Shown here: piece after piece, positions 52,689-60,643 of the stretch
How the letters are laid out: each line of letters starts with the position of its first letter
Numbering within the stretch: the first letter of the stretch is position 1
From: an uncultured Lachnospiraceae bacterium
Lineage (GTDB): Bacteria; Bacillota; Clostridia; Lachnospirales; Lachnospiraceae
DNA: 64,000 bases
Assembly (NCBI GenBank): GCA_947382355.1
Contig: CANCYR010000002.1
Span: forward strand, 92,109 to 156,108
Direction: 5' to 3'
Program-made: the position numbers and the translations under genes
Notes under the pieces: generated by a model
Seen by the model: only the letters and a program-made list of their open reading frames with translations
Database searches by the model: none
Told to the model about the DNA's origin: nothing

Positions 52689-53094
52689 GGGATACAGCGA
52701 CCCGACAAGCCATGCGGCGCTGTCGGGCATCAGGAAGGAGGAAAAGGCGGCGAAACGGGCATACCGGCCGCTGGTCTATATCTGTTCCCCTTTTGCCGGG
52801 GATATTGAAGGGAATATAAAACGGGCGAGGCGGTACAGCAGGTTCGCGGTGAAGAACGGGGCAATCCCCCTTGCGCCGCACCTGCTCTTTCCACAGTTTT
52901 TGGATGACGGGAAACCTGCGGAACGGGCAATCGGGATGTTTGCCGGGCTGGTGCTTTTGGGGAAGTGTGAGCAGCTCTGGGTGTTCGGGAAAACGGTATC
53001 CACAGGCATGGAGGCGGAGATAGAGAAAGCGGAAAAGCGGGATATGCCGGTCCGCTATTTTACAGAAAACTGCGAGGAGGTGGTCCTGTTTTGA
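52663..53094 (+). CDS. DUF4406-like protein (nucleoside 2-deoxyribosyltransferase fold)
   Basis: 143 residues. YICSPFAGDIEGNIKRARRYSRFAVKNGAIPLAPHLLFPQFL and WVFGKTVSTGMEAEIEKAEKRDMPV follow the nucleoside deoxyribosyltransferase-like pattern. Phage members of this group sit in replication modules; a nucleotide-related role is probable. The frame is open upstream, but GGAGG before 52663 fixes the start. Overlaps the primase gene by 4 bp. Confidence 0.8.
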   Translation: MGISRYNSEGYSDPTSHAALSGIRKEEKAAKRAYRPLVYICSPFAGDIEGNIKRARRYSRFAVKNGAIPLAPHLLFPQFLDDGKPAERAIGMFAGLVLLGKCEQLWVFGKTVSTGMEAEIEKAEKRDMPVRYFTENCEEVVLF

Positions 53095-55331
53095 AGATGA
53101 CATTTTATACAGCGAACAGCAGGGGGAACGCAAAGAACAGCCTGTACCCCAACAAACGGGTGGTGGATAACGAGGATGACTGCCTGGAGGTCATGGCTTT
53201 CGACCATGTGTGCGCGGAATTCAAAAACTGCCGCAGGAGCAATGATAATTTCCTCTCCTGCGATGTGGACGTGATGGACTGCGACAACGGCCATTCCGAC
53301 AATCCGGAGGACTGGATTCATCCGGAAGGGCTGGAAGAGAAGATCGGGAAGGATGTGGCGTTTGCCGTGGTGGCGAGCCGCAACCACATGAAGCCGAAGG
53401 ACGGGAAATCGGCAAGGCCGAGGTTCCATGTGTACTTCCCGCATGATCCGATTTCAGATGGGGAGGTATGTGCGGCTCTGAAGAAAGGCATACAGCAGAA
53501 ATTTCCGTTCTTTGACGCCAAGGCGCTGGACTCCGCCCGGTTCATCTTCGGACACCCGGCAGATTCCATCCTCTGGCACGAGGGCGAGATCACCATCGAC
53601 TGTATTGTAAAGCCGCAGGGCGGCAGGGAGATACCGCAGGGGCAGAGGAACGCCACCATGTCCCACTTTGCAGGGCGTGTGGTGAAGCGGTACGGCGCAA
53701 CGGAAAAGGCGCATGAAATCTTCATGGAAGAGGCGGCGAAGTGCAACCCGCCCCTGGAAGATGCGGAGCTTGCCATGATCTGGCAGAGCGCCTGCAGGTT
53801 TGCGGAGAAGGTGCAGGGGCAGGAAGGGTATGTGGCCCCGGATGCCTACAATGACGAGTTCGGGCGGGAGTCCTTAAAGCCGGGGGATTATTCGGATATC
53901 GGGCAGGCGAAGGTGCTGACCAGGGAGTACGGGGTGGAGCTTCGGTATACGGCGGCCACGGACTATCTGCGTTTCTGCGGGCAGTATTGGGTGGAGTCGA
54001 AACAGCAGGCAGTGGGCGCGGCGGAGGAGTTCCTCGATTTACAGCTTGCGGATGCGAAAGATGAGATTGCCCGGACGAAACAGGCGCTCATGGATACGGG
54101 CATTTCGGAGGATGCCATCACCTCCGGCGGCAAGTCGCTGGAGAAGAAGATAAGCGGCGGGCAGATGGACGCCTACCTTGCGTATATGTCCGCCCAGGCA
54201 TATAAGGCATTCGTGATGAAACGGCGGGACATGAAGTATGTGGTGTCGGCTCTGCAGGCGGCAAAGCCGATGCTGGAGATCAGCGTGTCCGACCTTGACA
54301 AAGACGGGTTCCTCCTGAACACGCCGGACGGCACCTATTACCTCCCAGACGGGCTGGAGGGTAAGCGCGACCACAGCCCGGAGGATTATATCACCAAGAT
54401 AACGGCGGCGGCTCCCGGCGACAAGGGAGAGAAACTGTGGCTGGATTCCCTGGACACCATTTTCTGCAAAGACCGGGAGCTGATTGATTATGTGCAGCAG
54501 ATCGTGGGCATGGCGGCAGTGGGGCGCGTCTATCTGGAATCGCTCATCATTGCCTACGGGGAAGGCAGGAACGGAAAATCCACCTTCTGGAACACCATAG
54601 CCCGTGTGCTTGGGACCTACAGCGGGAATATGTCCGCCGATACCCTGACAGTCGGGTGCAAGCGGAATGTGAAGCCGGAACTTGCCGAGGCGAAGGGCAA
54701 GCGGCTTATTATTGCTGCGGAGCTGGAGGAAGGGATGCGGCTGAACACCTCCGTGGTGAAGCAGATGTGTTCCACGGATGAGATTTTTGCAGAGAAAAAG
54801 TACAAAGACCCGTTCAGTTTTACGCCGAGCCATACCCTCGTGCTTTACACCAACCACCTGCCAAGGGTGGGAGCGAATGACCCTGGGACATGGCGGCGCT
54901 TAATCGTGATCCCGTTCCATGCCAGGATAGAGGGCGCAGGGGATATCAAGAATTATGCCGATTACCTCGTGTCGGAGGCGGCACCGTCAATCATGGCGTG
55001 GATCATTGAGGGTGCGAAAAAGGCAATCGGTCGGAACTTCCATATCCCCTGCCCTGCCTGTGTGGAGGATGCTATCAAATCCTACCGTGAGGACAATGAC
55101 TGGCTTGGGCATTTTATGGATGAGTGCTGCGAGGTGGCAGCAGGCTATACGGAAAAATCGGGTGAGCTGTACCGGGCATACCGCGACTACTGTGCGCGGA
55201 CGGGAGAATATACCAGAAGCACAGCGGATTTTTACAATGCCCTTGAGTCAGCCGGATTCAAGAAGCAGAAGAAAAAGGCGGGTATGTATATTATCGGGAT
55301 ACGGATAAGGGAAGAAGACTTCGAGAGCTGA
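53091..55331 (+). CDS. Phage primase-helicase (P4/D5 type, SF3 ATPase)
   Basis: 746 residues. The N-terminal 250 residues are a primase-like (PriCT/AEP-type) region with HFAGRVVKRYGATEKAHEIFMEEAAKCNPPL. The C-terminal SF3 helicase has Walker A YGEGRNGKSTFW near residue 490, Walker B RLIIAAELEEG near 540, and ALVLYTNHLPRV-like sensor (HTLVLYTNHLPRVGANDPGTWRRL) near 583. It opens and primes the phage origin. TTG 53091 (11 bp after GAGGAGG) overlaps the previous stop; ATG 53097 is possible. A perfect inverted repeat follows 21 bp after the stop. Confidence 0.9.
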   Translation: MKMTFYTANSRGNAKNSLYPNKRVVDNEDDCLEVMAFDHVCAEFKNCRRSNDNFLSCDVDVMDCDNGHSDNPEDWIHPEGLEEKIGKDVAFAVVASRNHMKPKDGKSARPRFHVYFPHDPISDGEVCAALKKGIQQKFPFFDAKALDSARFIFGHPADSILWHEGEITIDCIVKPQGGREIPQGQRNATMSHFAGRVVKRYGATEKAHEIFMEEAAKCNPPLEDAELAMIWQSACRFAEKVQGQEGYVAPDAYNDEFGRESLKPGDYSDIGQAKVLTREYGVELRYTAATDYLRFCGQYWVESKQQAVGAAEEFLDLQLADAKDEIARTKQALMDTGISEDAITSGGKSLEKKISGGQMDAYLAYMSAQAYKAFVMKRRDMKYVVSALQAAKPMLEISVSDLDKDGFLLNTPDGTYYLPDGLEGKRDHSPEDYITKITAAAPGDKGEKLWLDSLDTIFCKDRELIDYVQQIVGMAAVGRVYLESLIIAYGEGRNGKSTFWNTIARVLGTYSGNMSADTLTVGCKRNVKPELAEAKGKRLIIAAELEEGMRLNTSVVKQMCSTDEIFAEKKYKDPFSFTPSHTLVLYTNHLPRVGANDPGTWRRLIVIPFHARIEGAGDIKNYADYLVSEAAPSIMAWIIEGAKKAIGRNFHIPCPACVEDAIKSYREDNDWLGHFMDECCEVAAGYTEKSGELYRAYRDYCARTGEYTRSTADFYNALESAGFKKQKKKAGMYIIGIRIREEDFES

Positions 55332-55352
55332 AAACCTTGTATTTACGGGAAA

Positions 55353-55458
55353 GGTGCAGGTCGTTGACGGTCGCAGTATAAACCCCCTTTAGGGCAGGTT
55401 TTTTGAGAAAAAAACCTTTATAGAGGACTTTATGTAACGACCGTCAACGACCTGCACC
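55353..55458. repeat. 21-bp perfect inverted repeat, candidate replication origin
   Basis: Bases 55353-55373 (GGTGCAGGTCGTTGACGGTC plus G) are exactly complementary to 55438-55458, separated by 64 bp. Each arm holds GGTCG twice, 10 bp apart. The AT-rich centre contains GGTTTTTT-gag-AAAAAAACC. Located between the primase-helicase and VRR-NUC genes, it is a good candidate origin or primase-binding site. A terminator is less likely because the loop is long. Confidence 0.5.
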
Positions 55459-55503
55459 CTAAAGTCTGGAATGCTTGAAAAATAAGGGATTGGAGGCATT
55501 TGC

Positions 55504-55785
55504 ATGAGAGAGAAGACCATAGAGCAGAAATTCAGGGCGGCGGTCAAGGCCGCCGGGGGCTTGGCAGTAAAGTTCACATCGCCCGGTTTTGATGGGGTGC
55601 CTGACAGACTGGCACTTCTCCCGGATGGGAAAATGGCGTTCGTGGAGGTCAAGGCTCCCGGAAAGAAGCCACGCCCCCTACAGTTGGCACGGCACAGGCT
55701 GCTGCGGCAGTTAGGATTTAAGGTGTATGTGCTGGATGATGAGTCTCAGATTGGAGGGATGATTGATGAGATACGAGCCACATGA
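55504..55785 (+). CDS. VRR-NUC domain nuclease
   Basis: 93 residues. REKTIEQKFRAAVKAAGGLAVKFTSPGFDGVPDRLALLPDGKMAFVEVKAPGKKPRPLQ shows the VRR-NUC motif (Asp of GVPDR, then Glu-x-Lys in FVEVKAPG). Stand-alone phage VRR-NUC proteins are structure-specific or Holliday-junction-type nucleases, normally beside an SNF2 helicase as here; they overlap by 20 bp. Confidence 0.92.
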   Translation: MREKTIEQKFRAAVKAAGGLAVKFTSPGFDGVPDRLALLPDGKMAFVEVKAPGKKPRPLQLARHRLLRQLGFKVYVLDDESQIGGMIDEIRAT

Positions 55786-57130
55786 TTATCAGCAGTATGC
55801 CATCCGCTATATCGAGACACACCCTGTGGCGGCGGTCCTTCTGGACATGGGGCTTGGAAAAACGAGCATAACACTGACAGCACTGAATGACCTTTTGTTC
55901 GACAGCTTTGAAATCCGCCGGGTGCTTGTGATAGCCCCCATCAGAGTAGCGTCTTTCAGTTGGCCGGCGGAAATTGAAAAATGGGATCACCTTGGAGGCT
56001 TGAGGTACAGCGTGGCAGTCGGAACGGCGGCGGAGCGGCTGGCGGCGTTAAGGAAACAGGCTGATATTTATCTGATCAACCGTGAGAATGTGCAGTGGCT
56101 GATTTCCGAAAGCGGCATCCCCTTTGAATTCGACATGGTGGTGATTGATGAGCTGTCATCTTTCAAGAACCACCAGACGAAGCGGTTCAAGGCGCTGATG
56201 AAAGTCCGGCCGAAGGTGAAGCGCATCGTGGGGCTGACCGGCACGCCTTCCAGCAACGGCCTGATGGACCTGTGGGCGGAGTTCCGGCTGCTGGACATGG
56301 GGGAGCGGCTTGGCCGGTTCATCGGGCAGTACCGCACCTCCTACTTCCGGCCGGATAAGCAGAACGGGCAGGTGGTGTTTTCCTACAAGCCGCTGCCGGG
56401 GGCGGAGAAGCAGATATACGGCAAAATCTCCGACATCACCATTTCCATGAAGTCCACCGACCACCTGCAGATGCCGGAACTGATCAATTCCAGATACACG
56501 GTGTATCTTTCTGAAAAAGAGGATTCGCATTATGCGGATTTGAAAAAGGACCTCGTCCTTCAGCTTCCGGACGGCGATATCACAGCCGCCAATGCCGCAT
56601 CCCTTTCCGGGAAGCTCTGCCAGATGGCGAATGGTGCGGTCTACACGGATGCCGGGGAGGTAATCGCAATCCACGAAAGAAAACTGGACGCCCTAGAGGA
56701 CATCATCGAGGCGGCGAACGGAAAGCCGGTGCTTGTGGCATACTGGTTCCGGCATGACCTGGAACGCATCATGGAGCGGCTGCAGAAGCTGAAAATCCCG
56801 TGTTCCCGTCTGGATACCGATGGCAGCATCCGGAAATGGAATGCCGGGGAAATCCCGGTGGCTTTGATTCACCCGGCATCCGCAGGGCACGGCCTGAACC
56901 TCCAGGCAGGCGGGAACACGCTGGTGTGGTTCGGCCTTACCTGGAGCCTTGAACTGTACCAGCAGACGGTGGCGAGGCTGTGGAGGCAGGGGCAGGCATC
57001 CGAGACCGTGGTGGTGCAGCACATCATCACGAAAGGTACTATAGATGAGCGGATCATGAAGGCATTATCCGAGAAGGACACCACGCAGGCCACACTGATC
57101 GATGCGGTGAAGGCAGACCTGAAGATATGA
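55766..57130 (+). CDS. SNF2/DEAD-box-type DNA helicase
   Basis: 454 residues. Motif I VLLDMGLGKTSITL (Lys32), motif II VVIDELSSFKN near 126 (DEL instead of DEAH), motif III GLTGTPSSNGLMDLW near 155. The C-terminal helicase domain has ASAGHGLNLQAGGNTLVWFGLTWSLELYQQ and the Arg finger ARLWRQGQ. It uses ATP to remodel or translocate on DNA during phage replication. ATG 55766 with GGAGG 9 bp upstream. Confidence 0.92.
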   Translation: MRYEPHDYQQYAIRYIETHPVAAVLLDMGLGKTSITLTALNDLLFDSFEIRRVLVIAPIRVASFSWPAEIEKWDHLGGLRYSVAVGTAAERLAALRKQADIYLINRENVQWLISESGIPFEFDMVVIDELSSFKNHQTKRFKALMKVRPKVKRIVGLTGTPSSNGLMDLWAEFRLLDMGERLGRFIGQYRTSYFRPDKQNGQVVFSYKPLPGAEKQIYGKISDITISMKSTDHLQMPELINSRYTVYLSEKEDSHYADLKKDLVLQLPDGDITAANAASLSGKLCQMANGAVYTDAGEVIAIHERKLDALEDIIEAANGKPVLVAYWFRHDLERIMERLQKLKIPCSRLDTDGSIRKWNAGEIPVALIHPASAGHGLNLQAGGNTLVWFGLTWSLELYQQTVARLWRQGQASETVVVQHIITKGTIDERIMKALSEKDTTQATLIDAVKADLKI

Positions 57131-57236
57131 GCGGAAATGCCGTCTCCAACCAGAAGGATGGTGCAAATCTGAGACAATCAATGACAACCTTTGAAAATCC
57201 GTGGGGAATAAAAATATCTGATTGGAGGCAGTGTTT

Positions 57237-57695
57237 ATGAGCATTATCTGGAAGTATCTTGACAAGCGGTCTGCAGCAGTGGATGCACTGAAGGATTACA
57301 GCAATATGAAATTCATCATCGGGAACACGGATGACGAGATAAAGGCGGCGTATGAAAAAATGGGCGGCGTCGGCAGTCCCCAGTCTGACGGGATGCCCCA
57401 TGCACACAATCCCCATGCCGCAGAGGACAGGATGGTAAAAGGGATCGGGGAGATTGACGTCCTCCGGGAGCGTTACCGGCAGGCAGTGGAATACATGGCG
57501 TGGTTCCTTCCGGCATGGGAGGAGCTTTCAGAGGATGACCGCTATGTGCTTGAAATATTTTACAGTGAGGACAATGGGTATGGCAGTGGTTCGGCAGATG
57601 ACATTGCAGACTATTTCGGCATTGAGAGGGCATCTGCATACAGGAGGAAGAACCGGGCATTGGCAAAACTGGCCACCCTGCTGTTTGGAAAATGA
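57237..57695 (+). CDS. Sigma-like late transcription regulator (ArpU/RinA-type)
   Basis: 152 residues. The C-terminal region ELSEDDRYVLEIFY ... DDIADYFGIERASAYRRKNRALAKLATLLFG is a sigma region 4-like HTH as in phage late regulators. The position just before the packaging genes fits a switch to late transcription. GGAGG at 57224 and ATG 57237 define the start. Confidence 0.78.
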   Translation: MSIIWKYLDKRSAAVDALKDYSNMKFIIGNTDDEIKAAYEKMGGVGSPQSDGMPHAHNPHAAEDRMVKGIGEIDVLRERYRQAVEYMAWFLPAWEELSEDDRYVLEIFYSEDNGYGSGSADDIADYFGIERASAYRRKNRALAKLATLLFGK

Positions 57696-57765
57696 AAGTG
57701 TCCACTTTGTGAGATGATTTATCTGTCTGGACGTGGTATGGTAGTAGCATGAAAAAATGTCAAGA

Positions 57766-57799
57766 AGCCCCCAAGGGAGAAAATCCCGCGGGGCTTTTT
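57766..57799 (+). terminator. Terminator between late regulator and HNH gene
   Basis: AGCCCC (57766-57771) pairs with GGGGCT (57790-57795), with an inner GGGA/TCCC stem and TTTTT after it. Confidence 0.75.
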
Positions 57800-57820
57800 C
57801 CATGGATGGAGGTGGGACAG

Positions 57821-58216
57821 ATGCCAAGGAAACCGAAGAGGCCGTGTTCCTTTCCCGGATGCCCGGAGCTGACAGAGGGGCGCTTTTGTGAGGAGCATGG
57901 GAGACAGGAGAACCGCCGCTACGAAAAGTACGGCCGGGACCCGGCTGCGCGCCGCAGGTATGGTCGGGCATGGAAGAGAATCCGTGACCGATATGCCGCG
58001 GCGCACCCGTTCTGTGAGGAATGTTATAAAAAAGGGCTGATGCGGCCGATGGAGGAGGTACACCATAAGCTGCCGCTGGCAGAGGGTGGGACCCATGACG
58101 AGGGAAACCTCGTGTCACTGTGCCAGCCGTGCCATGCCAGGATTCATGCGGAGCGCGGTGACAGGTGGCACAAAAAGACCGGGGAAAATTCCCCGGCCAA
58201 AGAGGTTAATCCTTAA
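57821..58216 (+). CDS. Phage HNH endonuclease
   Basis: 131 residues. An N-terminal Cys cluster (CSFPGCPELTEGRFCEEH) precedes the HNH domain: HPFCEECYKKGLMRPMEEVHHKLPLAEGGTHDEGNLVSLCQPCHARIH, with catalytic HH, Asn and His. Phage HNH proteins next to TerS assist cleavage of the packaging site in cos phages. GGAGGTGGG precedes ATG 57821. Its last 11 bp overlap the convergent moron gene. Confidence 0.92.
   Translation: MPRKPKRPCSFPGCPELTEGRFCEEHGRQENRRYEKYGRDPAARRRYGRAWKRIRDRYAAAHPFCEECYKKGLMRPMEEVHHKLPLAEGGTHDEGNLVSLCQPCHARIHAERGDRWHKKTGENSPAKEVNP
58179..58196 (-). terminator. Terminator of the minus-strand moron
   Basis: CCGGGGAA (58179-58186) and TTCCCCGG (58189-58196) form a tight perfect stem inside the 3' end of the HNH gene. 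On the minus strand TCTTTTTG follows, making it an intrinsic terminator for the gene at 58206-58838. Confidence 0.75.
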
Positions 58217-58838
58217 AATACAAAGATGCAAAATATGCACTGAGACGTTTAGCTTCATCTGCGGTAATATCAATCGGGATGCTGAACGATACATTATAGT
58301 TTGGTCTCAGAGGATAGGACACATCAATGGTATCCGTACTGGCAGGTGTAGCAACAGGGACTTCCTTATCGTGGATAAGGGCATCGATTTCTGCAAAGTG
58401 GTGTGACAAGTTTGCAGCAGTGCGATGTACTTTCAATGATAAACGAAGATCCTTTGAGAGTTCTTTGCGGGACGTGTTCTTCAGCCACTCTGCTTTTCTC
58501 TGATGAGGATAGCCGTCCTTGTCATTGTCAACAGATGGATCGAAGTAGTAATCGCTTGAAATTTTGCCAAAGTAAATATCATCTCCATTTGGCATGAGGA
58601 GCAGGTCCCCGGCCTTCATCTGATTGACAAATATGTCAATGGTGGCATAGGCATTACCGAGAGTAAGACCTTCGTAGCTGTAGGGTGGTTCTGATAATGT
58701 TTCCTTTAATTCTTCACGGGACTTTCCGTTTAAGTCACCAATGCAAGGCCAACCAACTGCGATAATTTTATTATCCAAGAATTCGGAAAGCCTAAGTTGT
58801 TTGTGGGGATAAGGGCGAATAAGCCAAGCGTTGTTCAT
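58206..58838 (-). CDS. Minus-strand moron protein with EVE/PUA-like N-terminal domain
   Basis: 210 residues. The first 130 residues read AWLIRPYPHKQLRLSEFLDNKIIAVGWP, then MKAGDLLLMPNGDDIYFGKISSDY and GYPHQRKAEWL. This resembles the EVE/PUA-like module that precedes or forms part of modification-dependent restriction proteins. The C-terminal 80 residues are unassigned. It is the only minus-strand gene in this half of the prophage, AT-rich, and has its own promoter with iterated repeats and its own terminator, so it is a moron. Defence or anti-defence is likely; function unproven. Confidence 0.65.
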   Translation of the reverse strand: MNNAWLIRPYPHKQLRLSEFLDNKIIAVGWPCIGDLNGKSREELKETLSEPPYSYEGLTLGNAYATIDIFVNQMKAGDLLLMPNGDDIYFGKISSDYYFDPSVDNDKDGYPHQRKAEWLKNTSRKELSKDLRLSLKVHRTAANLSHHFAEIDALIHDKEVPVATPASTDTIDVSYPLRPNYNVSFSIPIDITADEAKRLSAYFASLYFKD

Positions 58839-58860
58839 AATTTGTTTCCTTCCTTTCTAC

Positions 58861-58937
58861 TAGAAATCAAGTTGTTATCTACTAAAAAATAATATCATAA
58901 AAATTATTAGAAATCAAGTAGAAATCTAATAGAAATT
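58861..58937 (-). promoter_or_regulatory. Promoter of the minus-strand moron with four TAGAAATC iterons
   Basis: On the minus strand, TTGATT (plus 58912-58917), 17 bp and TATTAT (plus 58889-58894) form a promoter. TAGAAATC units occur at 58861, 58908, 58919 and (TAGAAATT) 58930; the last three are exactly 11 bp apart and cover the -35 region, and the first lies in the leader. This arrangement fits cooperative repression. Confidence 0.65.
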
Positions 58938-59035
58938 AAAAATTTTTTTGAAAAAGTATGAAATGGAAGGGGCGGTCTAAATCTCTACAGCTAGTCAACC
59001 GGGGAACGGGCGTGGGGTCAAACGCACAAAAACCG

Positions 59036-59152
59036 GAAATCAAACGGGGGATTGCCCCGGTTTTCAAACATGGGATTTTCCCTTGTTTTACGGTGCTTTT
59101 TACGGCGCTGCGGCGTTTGATTTCCGCAGCGTTTTTCAAACGAAATCAAACG
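59036..59152 (+). promoter_or_regulatory. Three copies of GAAATCAAACG before terS, candidate packaging site
   Basis: GAAATCAAACG occurs at 59036-59046 and 59142-59152, and inverted (CGTTTGATTTC) at 59114-59124. The last two form an inverted repeat 17 bp apart, ending 8 bp before the terS start. Small terminases bind repeated sites near their own gene, so this may be the pac/cos region. Inference. Confidence 0.45.
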
Positions 59153-59159
59153 GACGGGG

Positions 59160-59702
59160 GTGGCGGCGGTGGCGAAGGACGGCAGCAGCCGCGGCGGCGC
59201 AAGGCCGGGCGCGGGGCGCAAGAAAAAGGCGCTCACGGAGAAGATCAGCGAGGGGAAAGCGGCAGCGGTCATGCTGGAGCCTGCCGAACTGGAGGGCATG
59301 GATGTGCCGCCCGTGAAGGACTTCCTCAAATCCCCGCAGAAAAGTGGGCGGGAGCTGGTGGCGGAGGAAGTGTACCAGGAAACCTATGCGTGGCTGAAAG
59401 CGAGGGGCTGTGAAAAGCTGGTCACGGTGCAGATGGTGGAGCAGTACGCCATGAGCGTGTCCCGGTGGATTCAGTGCGAGGAGATCGTATCCTCCACGGG
59501 ATTCCTGGCAAAGCACCCGACCACGGGGGCGGCCATCGCTTCCCCTTATGTCACCATGAGCCAGTCCTACATGAAGCAGACCAATTATTGCTGGATGCAG
59601 ATTTACCAGATTGTGAAGGAGAACTGTTCTGTGGAATTCCAGGGGAATACGCCGCAGGATGACGTGATGGAGCGGCTGCTCCGGGCAAGGAAAGGAGTGT
59701 AA
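59160..59702 (+). CDS. terS: Terminase small subunit, P27 family
   Basis: 180 residues. N-terminal GGARPGAGRKKKAL is the usual basic leader of P27-family TerS, followed by ELEGMDVPPVKDFL and the helical DNA-binding/oligomerisation region VTVQMVEQYAMSVSRWIQCEEI. It recognises phage DNA for packaging with the large subunit, not in this window. GTG start; a second GTG nine bases on is possible. Flanked by two moron-like genes. Confidence 0.88.
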   Translation: MAAVAKDGSSRGGARPGAGRKKKALTEKISEGKAAAVMLEPAELEGMDVPPVKDFLKSPQKSGRELVAEEVYQETYAWLKARGCEKLVTVQMVEQYAMSVSRWIQCEEIVSSTGFLAKHPTTGAAIASPYVTMSQSYMKQTNYCWMQIYQIVKENCSVEFQGNTPQDDVMERLLRARKGV

Positions 59703-59778
59703 GGATATTTGAAATTGCAGGCAAGCAGAATGAGTTGTTATTAAGGCTGATTTGGATAGAACATGAAAAAAAGGGGGA

Positions 59779-59807
59779 TTGACAAAGCAGGTTCCGTCTG
59801 CCATACT
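59779..59807 (+). promoter_or_regulatory. Own promoter of the nucleotidyltransferase moron
   Basis: TTGACA (59779-59784), 17 bp and CATACT (59802-59807), 60 bp before the start of the next gene. Confidence 0.65.
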
Positions 59808-59866
59808 GTAATGATTTAACGATGAAAAAGCGTTAAATGGAGGCATGGGCGGATAGGAGAAAAAGA

Positions 59867-60541
59867 ATGGCATACGAATATGTGAGTGAGAAGGAAGCCA
59901 GGCCATACCGCAATGAGTGTTCGCGGATGCTTACGGAACTGCGGGATTATCTGAATGAGGAATATGATATAAATACGCAGTTTTTCCTTGTGGGCAGCGG
60001 AAGCTATGCACGGAAACTTGTCATGCGGAATGGGAATGCCCCATTTGACCTGGACTATAACCTGATGGTCATAAGGATGCCGGAGGAATACTGGCATGAT
60101 CCCCGGCGACTTAAAAACAGGGTAAGGGATTCTTTGAACCTGATATTAAGGAGAAGCAGGAGTCATGTTGTAAGGGGAGGCCAGTTTTCGGATGGGAAGG
60201 ATTCAACCTCTGTTATAACTGCGTTAATGTATACTCCCGGTATTCTGTCACAGGTGGCTTTCAGTTTTGACCTTGCCATATTGGCAAGGGATGGAGATGG
60301 GATTTATTACAGGCTGCTCCATGATAAGGGATCAAACAATTACCATTGGGGAGAAGCGCCATCTGTCCACCGTGTCCGGCAGAAGGCTGATGCCATCAAG
60401 GCTGAAAGGCTTTGGAGTGAAGTTCGGGAAAGATACAAAGACAAGAAAAATATGTATCTTGAACGCCAGGATAAAAGCCATCCATCTTATGTGGTTTATG
60501 TCGAAACAATAAACGAGGTATACAGAAAATATTTTAGCTGA
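59867..60541 (+). CDS. Nucleotidyltransferase-fold moron protein
   Basis: 224 residues. TQFFLVGSGSYARKLVMRNGNAPFDLDYNLMVI near residues 38-70 has the nucleotidyltransferase pattern: Gly-Ser on the turn, then Asp-x-Asp (FDLDY). A third acidic residue may be the Asp in FSFDLAIL near 135. HWGEAPSVHRVRQKADAIK lies in the C-terminal helical part. MNT-type toxins/antitoxins and CD-NTases share this fold; the product cannot be predicted. AGGAG 7 bp before ATG 59867. Own promoter and terminator, inserted between terS and the methyltransferases. Confidence 0.75.
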   Translation: MAYEYVSEKEARPYRNECSRMLTELRDYLNEEYDINTQFFLVGSGSYARKLVMRNGNAPFDLDYNLMVIRMPEEYWHDPRRLKNRVRDSLNLILRRSRSHVVRGGQFSDGKDSTSVITALMYTPGILSQVAFSFDLAILARDGDGIYYRLLHDKGSNNYHWGEAPSVHRVRQKADAIKAERLWSEVRERYKDKKNMYLERQDKSHPSYVVYVETINEVYRKYFS

Positions 60542-60552
60542 CTATTATGTGG

Positions 60553-60577
60553 AACCGTCCTTTGGGGCGGTTTTTTC
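60553..60577 (+). terminator. Terminator of the nucleotidyltransferase moron
   Basis: AACCGTCC (60553-60560) pairs with GGGCGGTT (60665-offset arm at 60565-60572) with one T·G, followed by TTTT. It lies 12 bp after the stop codon. Confidence 0.75.
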
Positions 60578-60643
60578 ATGCCTTTTTTTAGCCGGAGGAT
60601 GTGTCTAAGCTATGCAGCCTGCTACGAAATGGAGGAATTTTTA

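Noticed and set aside
52030..53133. Minus-strand open frame of 367 codons opposite several small phage genes
   Set aside because: The plus-strand genes beneath have ribosome sites and recognisable domains (polymerase end, DUF4406-like); the antisense product is Arg/Ser/Pro-rich and unconvincing.
54039..54857. Minus-strand open frame of 272 codons opposite the primase-helicase
   Set aside because: It mirrors the helicase core, is His/Arg/Leu-rich as antisense shadows are, and has no start signal.
58179..58196. Stem read as the terminator of the plus-strand HNH gene
   Set aside because: It lies inside the HNH coding sequence and has its T run on the minus strand, so it serves the opposing gene.
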